64,000 bases of DNA, taken from the NCBI GenBank assembly GCA_029339195.1, contig JAPTJF010000064.1, positions 62,001-126,000 of the forward strand. The letters are read 5' to 3'. Made by a program: the position numbers and the translations under genes. The notes under the pieces were generated by a model that saw only the letters and a program-made list of their open reading frames with translations, was not told the origin of the DNA and did not search any database. Below are positions 21,801 to 32,200 of the stretch, piece by piece. Position 1 is the stretch's first letter. The number at the start of each line of letters is the position of its first letter. This DNA comes from Micractinium sp. NFX-FRZ. Lineage: Eukaryota > Chlorophyta > Trebouxiophyceae > Chlorellales > Chlorellaceae.

Positions 21801-24768
21801 GTTCTCGCCTACACTTCCACCGCTCACCCACCCACCCGTGTCGTGCGTTGCCATCAGCTTGCGCACGCCAGGCGCCCAGCCCTCGCCTGCAGCAGAGAGG
21901 GAAAGTAGTTGCAGGCGAGATGCAGGCGGGTGGGAGTCACATCAGTAGTTTGAGCGCTGTTGGGCCCATAACAGCCACTGGTTAACTACGCAGCAATCAA
22001 AGGATCCGGCCAGTGGCAGCCCACCCAGCAAGCAGGCCACATCAGCGAAGCGCACTCCCTCTCCACCACCAGCACAGCATCGGCAGGTGTAGCTTGACAG
22101 CTGCCACACCCACAGCCCCGCCCTGCCTTGCCCTCAACTCCTCCAACATTGCATCCATCTCACTCCCCGCGCACCTCCGCCCTGCCCCTTCCCCTTCCGT
22201 GCCCAACTCGCCCCCGCACCAAGCACCCACCTGCCTCCAGCGGCGCCTCCTGCAGCCGCACCCCCATGCTGCGCTCCAGCAGCGCGCTCAGCCCCTCCAC
22301 AACCCGCTCCAGCTCAAAATACTCGGGCAGGGCGTTGAGCTGCGCGGCATCCGCGCCGCTCTTGGCGGCGGCGCACAGGAACTGCCGGTCCCAGGGCTGC
22401 ACCGGCTGCTCTGCTGAGCTGGCGCTGCTTGCACCGCTGGCACCGCCGCCGCCGCTGCCTGCCAGGTGTAAAGATTTGAGCTGCCTGAGCTCTTGCGCCT
22501 CCTGAGCGCACTTGGGGGCGATGGCGGAGGCAAAGCGCTCTAGGAAGGCGAGGACAGCTGGCGGGCGGGAAGCCAGGGAGAAGCTGTCCAGCTGGTAGGC
22601 GGCGTAGGAGGGGAAGCCCATGAGGGAGGCCACCTCGTGGCGCGCCTGCGAAGCGGCAGGGAGAGGATAAGCTGAATGGGCTTGGTCTTGAATGGGAGCG
22701 GTGCCGGTGAGTGCCAGGCGTGCAGGGTAGGGGAGCACGGGTGCTGCATCAGGGCCCCTCCCATCCGTTCAGAGCTCGCCACCTGCATGACAGTGCCGCA
22801 GGCCATCTGCTTCGCCGCGTACTTCATTTGCAACCCAGCCTACCGCACCCATCACGCCTGTTCCTTCACACCCCCTCCCTCCTGAGTTCTGCCTCAGGCA
22901 GCTACCCCTCCTGGGCTCTTCCATAGAGCTTCCCCTGTTGAAGATCTCCCCCTCTGAAAAACAGTCCCCCTCCTGAGCTGTCACCGCCTCTCAAGCAGCT
23001 CACCTCCACCAGGGCATCCAAAGCCGCCAGGTTGGCCGCTGGCTGGGTGTTGCACGCCTCAAAAGCGGCCCGCCGCAGGCCCTCGTCGCGCGCTGAGCGC
23101 AGCAGCGCGTGCAGGGTGGGTGAGTCGGCGGGCGCGGCAAGCCCTGCCAGGGAGCCGCCGCCGGCGAGGCCGCCAGAGGGGGCTGCCAGGGGGCGGAACT
23201 TCTTCTGCAGGCCCAGGGGCAGCTGCTGCACGGCGCCTGCAGGGGGCGGGGCAGGGCAGGGAGAGTGCATGCATGTGTGTGTGCACAGGCTATTTAGGTG
23301 CATGCTAGAGCGCCAGGCTGCCCAGCTGGTTGGACCAAGCATGCCCTGTGTGACCGCCATCCGCAGCTGCTGCCGGAGCCTCCTGCGCGCTGCCAACGCT
23401 GGGCCTGGCACCCCAACGCTACAACCCCGCAACAGCAGACAACAAGCCCCTGCCGCTTGCATGTTCCCGTCACGCCCCGGGCCCTGTTTCGGGACCTCAC
23501 CGGCACCCACCTGCCAGGTGCCCCTGCAGCTGCAGGCTCCCCAGCTGGCGTGGGTCCACCACGTTCTGGGTGAGCGCCATCCCAACCTGGTGCCCCCGCT
23601 GCACCAGCGCCGCCATGCGGTCCCGCTCCTCCCCCGGCAGGTGAACCCCGTACCGCTCAAAGTCCCGACGCAGCATGCGCCCCACCAGGAGCGCCTCCTC
23701 GCTCCAACCGCCACGACCCCCGGTGGGTGCCAGGGGAGCACTGCCGTAGGCTGTGCTGCTGCTGCCGCTGCTGCCGCCGCTGCTGCTGCTTGCGGCGCGG
23801 CTGCGTGGATCGCCGGTGCTGGCCGCTGCCGCAGCTGCGTCGTGCTGCTCCAGCGAGTGTACCAGGGCAGTGTAGATACCGTAGTGGGTGTTGAGCTGCT
23901 GCACATACCCGCTCAGCTCGATGCACACCTGAGGACGGGTGGGCGGGGGCAGGGAGCGTAAACAAGAGCGCTTCAATCACACAAATGCGCAGCTTCCCAC
24001 CCACGCTACACTGCAGCCCCTGCCCAGGCTGCGGCCAGGTTCCTCCCCTTGCCGGCACTCTCCCTTCTTATACAGGCGTGCCCCGCCCTGCAGGCTCCGT
24101 CTCAGCCCCCCACTCGCCTGCTGCGCCTGCTGCCGCCATTCAGGGTCGTCATGCACGTTGCGGCAGAACTCGGCGGCATCCAGCACTTGGCACAGCTGCA
24201 GGGGGGCCATGGGGGTGTGCTCAGAAGGGGGTCGCCTGCTGCAAGCTTGGGTGCTTGCAGGGGACTTGGGAGATATGTGCTCAAAAGCAGGCTGGGTTGG
24301 GTGCACACTTGCAGAAAGAACTCGGCTGCACCCAGCACTCGGCATAGCTGCAGGGGACCGTGTGCACGGTACGCCCTTGCTTCTACAAGTAGATGTGGAG
24401 CCGATATTTTCCTCAAAACTGTTCGCAGGAATGAGGGGCGCTGGCGAGCGGCACGCTGTGGGTGTTCCGGGCGGCAGCTGGTTGCCCTGCAGCCCACAAC
24501 GACGCTTCCCGCACACAGCAACCCTCATACGCACCCCTGCACTTGCTGACTGCCTTAGAAAGGGCCTCACCGTGTCGGAGATGTCGTCCAAGAGGCGCAC
24601 CACCGCCACCGTCGGCGGCGCCTGCACCACCTCCCCCACCAGCCCCTGGCACTGGGTGACGGCGTCGCGGGCCAGGGTTTGCCAGTCGCTTGGGCGGCTG
24701 AGACCTGGTATGCCCGCGAACCCCGCCCGCCCGGGGGACAGCCAGGACGAGAGGCGGCGAATTGACAT
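18855..24768 (-). CDS. MIP: Mitochondrial intermediate peptidase (M3 zinc metallopeptidase)
   Basis: Removes an octapeptide from imported matrix proteins after the first presequence cut. Thirteen exons join in phase to 780 residues: 24571-24768, 24118-24195, 23511-23928, 23004-23236, 22231-22645, 21836-21886, 21499-21611, 21282-21341, 20947-21022, 20188-20372, 19888-20024, 19394-19472, 18855-19154. The zinc site is HEFGH (20993-21007), with the third ligand in the next exon (DMVEVPS). The family segments HLVGYGATYYSYL and the N-terminal DDISDTLCQVLDAAEF support MIP over other M3 enzymes. MSIRRLSSWLS at the start looks like a matrix presequence, though an upstream in-frame Met exists. Intron 2 uses a GC donor (GCGAGT). 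Ser/Gly-rich inserts lie near residue 150 and the C-terminus. Confidence 0.92.
19487..19590. repeat. Tandem duplication in MIP intron
   Basis: Two adjacent copies of about 50 bases, each containing GAAGGAGGGAAACGGGGCAA, in the intron 19473-19887. Confidence 0.8.
19597..19738 (-). repeat. Two decayed copies of the MIP exon-12 acceptor edge
   Basis: The true exon edge (plus strand, about 19457-19477) reads CCACCAGGTGGGTGAACCTG. Copies occur at 19597-19620 (CTCCAGGTGGGTGAACCTGC) and 19711-19735 (CCCACCAGGAGGGCGACCCTG). Translated, the first gives RFTHLEG beside the real RFTHLVG. Confidence 0.65.
20421..20760 (-). repeat. Three decayed copies of the MIP exon that carries a zinc ligand
   Basis: The real exon 20188-20372 begins TRGPLDMVEVPSHTLELFAS. 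The intron upstream of it holds three imperfect copies, at about 20421-20500 (PEVSSHTLELFASD), 20560-20632 (HMVVPPHTPETLL) and 20690-20760 (LDTVEFQSHTRELFASN). Each retains pieces of the CTGCAG-GCACGCG acceptor edge. Frames are shifted by small indels, so none can replace the exon unaltered. Confidence 0.8.
24311..24354 (-). repeat. Decayed copy of MIP exon 2
   Basis: On the minus strand CTGCAG then CTATGCCGAGTGCTGGGTGC encodes LCRVLGAAEFFLQV, beside real exon 2 (LCQVLDAAEFCRNV, 24118-24195). It lies in the intron just upstream of that exon and keeps the acceptor AG. Confidence 0.75.
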
Positions 24769-24773
24769 GGGCC

Positions 24774-24925
24774 GCAAGCGCCGGGCCCCTTGTAGCTTAG
24801 ATGGTGCCCAGTCAAAGATTGATCCAATCCGACTTGGCACAGCCCGGCGACACTCAGTGGGTTCATGCTGCGAGCGCTTCGCTGGCGGGAGCGGCGGCAG
24901 GGCCGGGCACGGCGCACCCAGAAGC
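24774..24925. repeat. Dispersed element, copy A, next to the MIP start
   Basis: About 150 bases similar to 44385-44525: GCAAGCGCCGGGC, TGTAGCTTAG, GGTTCATGCTG and GCTGGCGGGAGCGGC occur in the same order and spacing. Its near edge is 6 bases from the proposed MIP start codon, so it supplies most of the MIP 5' UTR and perhaps promoter. The far side adjoins a MYND remnant, as in copy B. Confidence 0.75.
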
Positions 24926-25012
24926 CCCACCCTATCTGTACCCTCTTTACTCGTTTTAAAAGTTCAGATATTTCATTCACACTGCAATTACATGAGCATA
25001 CGCAATGTGCGC

Positions 25013-25365
25013 TTTACTGTGCAATGTAAAATGAGTTCTCCTGCGCCCGTCTGCTGTGCCTCCCCTGCACCTGCTCTGCATGATGCTGCTGCCGCTCCGC
25101 CGCCAGCACCTGGCACACCCGCCGGTGCCCCGCCCGCCATTAGGAATGTCAGCAGGGCGTGGTGCGATACCTGACAGTGCGGCAGCCTCTGCAGCGCTTG
25201 CAACCATGGCGCTGACAGAAGCCTGGCCCTCCCGGCCTCCAGCACAGGCGCGGGCAATTCAATCAATCTATCTATCAATTACATCTCAAGTCCACGGGGA
25301 GCCAGCAGCGGCAGCGCGGGTCAGCTGCTGCCGTACCTCTGCCTGCTGCTCTGATGGCATGCCCA
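25013..25365 (-). pseudogene. Truncated, decayed MYND-finger gene fragment
   Basis: Minus-strand pieces match the C-terminal part of the intact MYND gene at 39848-44177. About 25310-25365 gives EQQAEVRQQLTRAAAA against the intact EQQAEARQQLARAAAA. About 25090-25205 gives KRCRGCRTVRYRTTPC and AGHRRVCQVLAAERQQ against KRCSGCLSVRYCSTAC and AGHRRVCKALAAERQQ. A stretch near 25245-25300 interrupts the match. Zinc-ligand Cys residues are lost, the frame is broken and there is no 5' part, so it is non-functional. The end TTTACTGTGCAATGTAAAA (25013 on) recurs at 35658. Confidence 0.8.
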
Positions 25366-26224
25366 GAGAGAGGCTGTCATCCGGCGAGCGGCAGGCATGA
25401 CGCCGGCCTTCGGGCGCTGTGCCGCAGGTGCGCAGTGCTGCTGCTGTCGTGGCCGCAGCCGGGCAGGTTGCCGCAGCTCTGGGAGGACTGATCAGTATAA
25501 GGCCACGTCGTCTGAGGAGACGTGTACTTCCGGAAGCGACTGAAGTGGCGTGTGTCTCGGGGCACTTCTGAGTCTTTAATACAAGCTACACTCACGTCTT
25601 GAGCTCGATTTTGTGCTTCTGACTATCACCCGACACCCCGAAAGCTCGAACCACTCTTGAACTCACGAGTGCTTGAGCACTTCCCTGCTGGTTGCCCGGA
25701 TTTGACTGCTTTCCAGGCCTTTTAGTAGCACCAACTATTTGCAACGAACTTACACATGGATGCATCGCGCCCTGGGCGCCTGGCGGCCCGTTCTCGACGG
25801 GCCGCGCCCCCCAGGAAACTCGCCCGACTCGCCATGTGCACTGTCCTCGCCTCAGGTTGGTCCAATAGTTTTCCGACAGTCTGCATGTCGCCCTGCCGCT
25901 TTGGGTTCGGCCATGTATCTTGTGGGATACTGGCTAGTTCCCCTGCGGCCAGTGGCCGTACTGACGCTGCCCGCAACCCTCCCAACCCCGTCCTATGAAG
26001 TGCTTGCGAGCTCCGTGTCTGGCCTTCCAAGGCCGCTGGACGCTGACAGGTGCGCAGCTGGCGGCGCCGCCATGCTGGCGCCGCCGCCACCGCCGCCTGG
26101 CTGCCAGAACACAGTTCAAGGAGAAAGGTGGATAGGTGGTGACGCGAATGCGCTGCAGCTCTCTATCTTACCTCCATAATTGCAACCCTGACAATCCACC
26201 ACGTGCGTCATCCTCCATGCACAG
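25366..26224. other. Upstream region of the subtilase gene
   Basis: About 860 bases before the first certain subtilase exon. A first exon with the signal peptide should be here. One open stretch, from the ATG at 25913 to a donor near 26047 or 26127, would join in the correct phase (2 bases carried), but its peptide is not a clear signal sequence. No other gene was recognised. Confidence 0.35.
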
Positions 26225-29200
26225 GTCGACCCGCCGCGTCCATGCCACGGAGCCGGGCGCCGCTCCAGAGTACGTGCCTGACAGGCTGCTGGTGCAGCTG
26301 CGCCAGCCACCGGCAGTGGCAGGGCAGGCCTCTGCAGCCGCGGCCTCAACCCTTCCCCCTGGCCTGCATGTCGAGCGTGTGCTCGCTACTGGCAGCGGCG
26401 CCAGTGATGGCGATGTGCTCGTAGCTGCTGCGTCAGCGTCCGCACCCGCGCCTGGCAGGGTGCTTCTGTGCTCCATCACTGACGGCAGCAGCGTGGAGGC
26501 CAAGATGAGGCAGCTGCAGGGGCACCCAGGTGAGAGGCTGCGGTGACGGCGGCTGCGGCGGCTGCGGCTGCGGCTGGTGCTGGTGCTGCTGCCGCTGCTG
26601 CTGCCGCTGCTGCTGCTGCCGCTGCTGCTCCCGCTGCCGTGGCTGCTGCGGCTGCTTTCACAGTGTCTCTTCTGGCCGCCGTGCTCAGCACTGCAGCCAA
26701 CGCCCGCTGCCAGCGCTGGCTGTGCAAAGAGTTGCATTGTGTCATGCTTACCACATGGCGGGTGCAGGGGCAGCATGCTTAGCAGCGCCCGTTGTGCCGC
26801 TGGGACCTCAAACGGGCATTCTCGTTCTGAGATGGCCTGCTTGCGTGTACATGCATGCCTGTTGCTGCCTGGGAGCAGGCGTGGAGATAGTTGAGCCCGA
26901 CTACATTTACCGCCTGTTCGACGCCACCCCCACCGCCACCTCAGCATCATCAGCGCTCAGCCACGGCGAGCCCGGTCACGTCACAGTGGCCGGCGCTTCC
27001 CAGCCCTCCGACAGCTTCCCCACAGCCCAGCGTCGCCGCCTGGCAGCCGCCCCAGTCACCCCCAATGATGCTCGCTACTCCTCTCAGTGGCATCTGGCCA
27101 AGGTGTCTGCCCCACAGGCCTGGGCCACCGCCACTGGCGCTGCGGGCACCAAGGTGTGTGTAATAGACACGGGAGCCAAGAAGGGGCACGAGGATCTGGC
27201 AGCCAACATTGCCTCCCTCAACTGGAACAGGTGCGCCCCACAGCGCCGCTGGGCAGCTGGCTTGACTGTGCCGCTGGGCCGCTGGCTGGGCCGCGCTGCG
27301 TGCTGCAGCTGGTTGGGCAGCTGGCTTGGCAGCTGGCTGGGCCGTGCTGCTGGCTGCAGCTGGCTGGGCTGCTGGCTGGCCGTGCTGCTGGCTGGGCAGG
27401 CTGCTGCCATGCCAGGTCTCGTGCAGCCATTGGCGTGCTGCCGTTTGCATGGCATGTGCCACTGGGTGGTGGGCAGTGGCAATGACACCGGCAGGGGCCC
27501 AGGCATTGGGCCCAAGCACCCAGACGGGCAGCACACACACACAATGACGGCGGCAGGGGCCATGCAGTGGCAGCGAACCCCACACTATTGGACCAGCACG
27601 CTCGTTCCACCTGCCCGCTGCCTCGCCCATGCAGGGGTTGCGAGAGGTGCAACGGCAGCGCAAACCCTCTGAGGGAGATGCCCGCTGTGGGCACCCCGGC
27701 TTACTCCGACTACAACGGTGCGCCCGGGGCAGCACGGCAAGGCGCGGGCCTGCCTGCCGCGCCTTGACCTTGGGCATAAGCTTTTGCGATGGCCATGGTG
27801 CATTGTAGCTGGATGGCATGTTCAGTTCAGACACCCGTAACGGCAGAGATCTACATCTGAACCTGCCTGTACCGGCAGCGCCCGCCAGCAGCCCAGCTTG
27901 CCAGTGCATGCCAGAAGGCAGGCTGTCGGGCGGGCGGACAGCCGCTGCACTGTGGCTGTGCCAAGCGCTGAATGAAGCAGCTGGCCTGCGTGCTGCCCCT
28001 GCAGATGTGCATGGCCATGGCACAGCTGTGGCCGGCGTGCTTGGTGCTGTGGGCAACAACAGGAAGGGGGTGGCTGGAGTGAGCTGGAAGGTGAGGTGCC
28101 ACATGGTCACGGGGCGCGCCTGCTGGTGCTTTGGGGCACCTGCACAATCACCCCCCAAGTCTCCCCACACGTGCAACATCACCGCCGCTGCTCCCCCTTT
28201 TCACCCACCCCTGCCCCGCCCACCGCCCCCTGCCCAGCTCTTCCCAACTGCCCAACTCTTCCCGACTCTTCCCAACCCTGCACATCTGACCAACTGCCTG
28301 TGCGCGCCTGCCCGTCGGTGCAGGTGTCCATGCACATCTGCCGCGCCGCCCTGGGGAGCGGGGAGCTGCACCTCAGCGGCATCCTGGACTGCATGGCGCT
28401 GTGCAGGCAGGCAAGCGCTGCCAGCCAGTGCCGCACCGGCTGCATGGCACAGGCTGAGGCCCGGCTGAGGCAGGGCCTTGATGTGATGCTGTGTGTTTGT
28501 CCAATGCCTTGGTTGTGCCGCAGCAGTGCCTGCCACCACGCTCTTGTTTGGCTGCCAGTTCTGGTGCACACGGGAGCTGCCTCCGGCTGCCGAGCTCCCC
28601 TGAGTCAGCAGGCTTCTGTGCCAGCCTTTCATCGACAGGCCTTCATCATGATCGGCCGATGATCGGCCTTTGATTGCATGCTGACGTGTACACGCCCTGT
28701 GTGTGTGTGTGTGTGTGCAGGCCAAGGTGAAGGTGGTATCTGCTTCTTTCGGCAACTACAAGTTCTCCCAGCTGGAGTTCAATGCGGTGAAGGCGCTGAA
28801 CGCGGCCGGCATACTGCTGGTGGCTGCCGCCGGCAACGGTAAGGGGAGGTGCCATACCTGCGTGCATTTAGTGCACAGGGAGTGGCACAGGGAGGCAGGA
28901 GGGGGGCGTGATGCTTTTCAAGCGGCTGCTGTGTGCGCGTGTTGCAACCTCGCCTCCGCAGCTGCCTCCTGCAGCCTGCAGCCTGCTGAGCAGGGGGCGA
29001 TGTGTGTAACCTGCACTGGAGTGCTGTGTTTGAGCCTTTGCTTGCTGCAGCATGCGAATAGAGAGCAACACGGCGTCATCTGCTGTGCTCCGTTTGCACG
29101 CAGACCACAAGGACCTGGATGCAGTGGCAGAAGCCAGCCGCGCCTACCCGGCCTCCTACAAGCTGGCCAATGTCATTGCAGGCAAGCATGCGGCTGCCCG

Positions 29201-32200
29201 CAGCCTTGTTGCCGGTGTGCTTGGCTGAACTCATCAACCTGCCTACACTTATGCAGCCGACTGAGTGCTGGGCTCCGGCGCTGTCAGCAGAGCAGTAGGG
29301 CCCGGCAGCAGCGCTTGGCAGCAGCATCTGGCAGCAGGGCTGGGGGGCGCGTGATGCACAGCAGGGCTGGGAATGCCTGCTGACGCGCACATCATGCTCA
29401 AGCACTTCGTCGTGCTGCATCCATGTGTTGCAGTGGCTGCATCCCTCAAGGACGACTCCCTGGCCTCATTCAGTAACTATGGCAGGTGCGTGAGCTGCAC
29501 ACGCAGCTGCACACAGCCTTTGCCGAACATGCCCTGCAGCTCTTTGCCCCTCACAGCACAGCACAGCACAGCACATTCTCGGCTGCCGCCGCTGCTGCCG
29601 CCGCTACTGCGCGCTGGGCGCATGCACCACCAATGTGCATGGCTTCGCTTGGCGCCAACTGGACCTACCCAACCCCCACACCACATCCTTCACCCTAGCC
29701 CGCACACACTCGCCACACTCCCCATCCCCCGGTACAGGCCTGCAGCTGACTGGTGCCTTTGGCTTCACTTCCAGTTGGCTTCCTCAACCCCACGCCGTCG
29801 GTCTGTAAGCATCATCTTCTTCTCCTTCCTCTTCCCCGGTCTGCAGCAAGGTGGTCCACCTGTCCGCCCCTGGAGACGGGCTACTGACCACCTGGTACAC
29901 CAGCACCACCTCTTACAAGTACCAGTCTGGCACCAGCATGGCCGCACCCCTGGTCTCTGGTGCTGCCGCCCTCCTCTGGTCTGCCAAGCCCAAGGCAACG
30001 CTGGCGGCCGTCAAGTGAGACCCTTTAGTGCCAGGCCACCACACGCTGTTCCTCTGTTACCGGGCCACTGTGGCGTACGTTGTGTCTTTGCCTTCCCCAG
30101 CTGAGCGTAGCTCATGGTGGGTGCGGCCCCAGATGAGTGTAGTGTGCGGTACATCGCCTGGGCACTGCACAGACCTCCCCACTGCCCTGCCACGCCCTCC
30201 CGACCTCTCTCCCTGCTACTGGCCGCTTTAAAGCAAATTTCCCTGGGCGCTACTTCCATTCTAGTAAACTTGTTCGCTTCCTCTTTTTGTGGCGCCCCGC
30301 AGGTCCGCGCTGCTGGCCTCGGTGGACAAAGTGGGCGGCCTGGCTGGCAAGGTATCCAGCGGTGGCAGGCTGAACGTTGCGGCTGCACTGAGCGCCCTGA
30401 CCGGGGGCGGCATCTCCCCGCCTCCCATCTCCCCCCCACCCAAAGTGTCACCCTTCTGGTATCAGCCAGTGGAGCGGGGTGAAGCCGCGGTCATGCAGGC
30501 CGGCTTACGTGAGTTCTGTCACCGTCACGCACAATGCTTTCTTCCAGCGTTAACACCCACACAAGCGCTGCTTGCTCCAGCCAGCCAGCCAGCTGCCATG
30601 CTGCCCATGTGCCAGAGGCCACCCCTTGCACCACTTGTGTGTGTGGCTACCTCAGCCAATCTTCCCACAATATGCCCGTGTGGCAAGGCTCAGTGGCAAT
30701 GGTGCCTTCCACACCAACCACCCTCCTGCTGCAGTCAAGCTTGTGAGGCACGAGCACCAAACCCCCGACACCTGCGCCAGCGTGTGCGGCAAGCGTGGCC
30801 TGCGCAGCTTGAGCGGCAAGAAGGGCGGTGCGGTGTGCCTGGCCGAGATCAACGAAAACGGAATCGACATGCAGGCCTTTGGTGGGTGCTGCTGCTGGGT
30901 TGTGCATGGGGAGGAAGGATGCAGCTGTACAACACAAGTGGGGTATGGGTGGGAAAAGCGGGCAGGCAGGATGGGTGGGTGCGCACGTGGGCGTGTAAGT
31001 GGCGGCGGGTTAGCGGCGCAATACCCGGTGTGCTGACCCCATCGCTCCAACGCCTGGCTGCAGGAGAAACCATTGTCATGAACGAGTGCGTCGGCGGCAG
31101 CCCATGCCTCTACTGCACCTACCGGCCGGGGTTTTCCTGCGTCTGTCACGAGGCAAAGCACGCCGCTGCGCTGACGTGGGCGGCTGCCTGCCCCAAGGAG
31201 GCCCTCCCTGCCATAGCCCCCAACATCTGCCGTGTGCCAGGCGACCGTGGCTCCTCAGCTGGAGGCTTGGTGGGGGGCGCCTGCACCTACTATCACGAGT
31301 CGTTGGGCTTCACAAATGCTACAGGCACCCCAGAGGTGCTCTGCCAGCAGCGTGAGTGGGGATGGGCTCGGGGGAGGGGGAAGAGGGAGAGGGGGAGAGA
31401 ACAAGGCGTTGGTGATGGCAAAGGCTGGGGAGATGGGGAGGCAGGGTGGGGGCTTGGGAGTCGAGCAGGCACCACCAACAGCCAGAGCCTGACTGCCACC
31501 GCAACACGTGCACCGCTGCATCAGGCTTTGATTTTGCCAGCTGGCCCTGCTGCTGCTGCCGCTCCTGCAGTCCCTGCCACCTACCCGTCTACCCCTCTGC
31601 TCACGCCAACCGTCAAGCAGTACCACCTCTGTAAGTTGTGCTTCCTGCCATGCTCCATGCTCTGTCACGGCACTGATAAGGAGGATCAGCCGCAGCAGAA
31701 CATGTTTGAGCACGCCTGCAAGCGGCTTACCAGCCATTCATTTGACCCGCAGCCCCTGCCTTCCCCTCACGGCCATCTATGTACAGACACCATCTATGTG
31801 CAGACACCATCTATGTGCAGACACCCTGGTTCCCACGGAGCTAGGCAGCTGTGAGGTGGCGTGCGGCCGGCAGGGCCTGCTGCCCATCAAGACCGCCGAT
31901 GGGCGAGCCTCAGTGTGCAGGGACATGGGGGTGTGGGAGAGCGACATGCTGATGGGCATGATTGTCACAGGTGCGCTGCTACCACATGCTTATGACTAGA
32001 GTATGACGCTGTTTATGGGGTGCTTGCGTTTTTGGGGGCAGCTTCTATAGGGTGTGTGTCGGTGTTGTGTGCTTGTGGGCCTGCGTAAGTTGGCATGGCA
32101 TGCCTTGTGCAGCAGCTGTGGTGTGTGTGTGTGCGGGAGGGGTAGGGGTCGGGGAGCCTGTGCATTGGCATGCTTGGGGCAGCAGGTGGGCAGGCGGCCT

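Noticed and set aside
23939..25174. 411-codon plus-strand open frame opposite the peptidase
   Set aside because: It covers antisense of peptidase exons and the repeat element, and has no recognisable family.
26950..28182. 410-codon minus-strand open frame opposite the subtilase
   Set aside because: It crosses exons and introns of the subtilase in antisense. The composition is simply mirrored GC-rich sequence.
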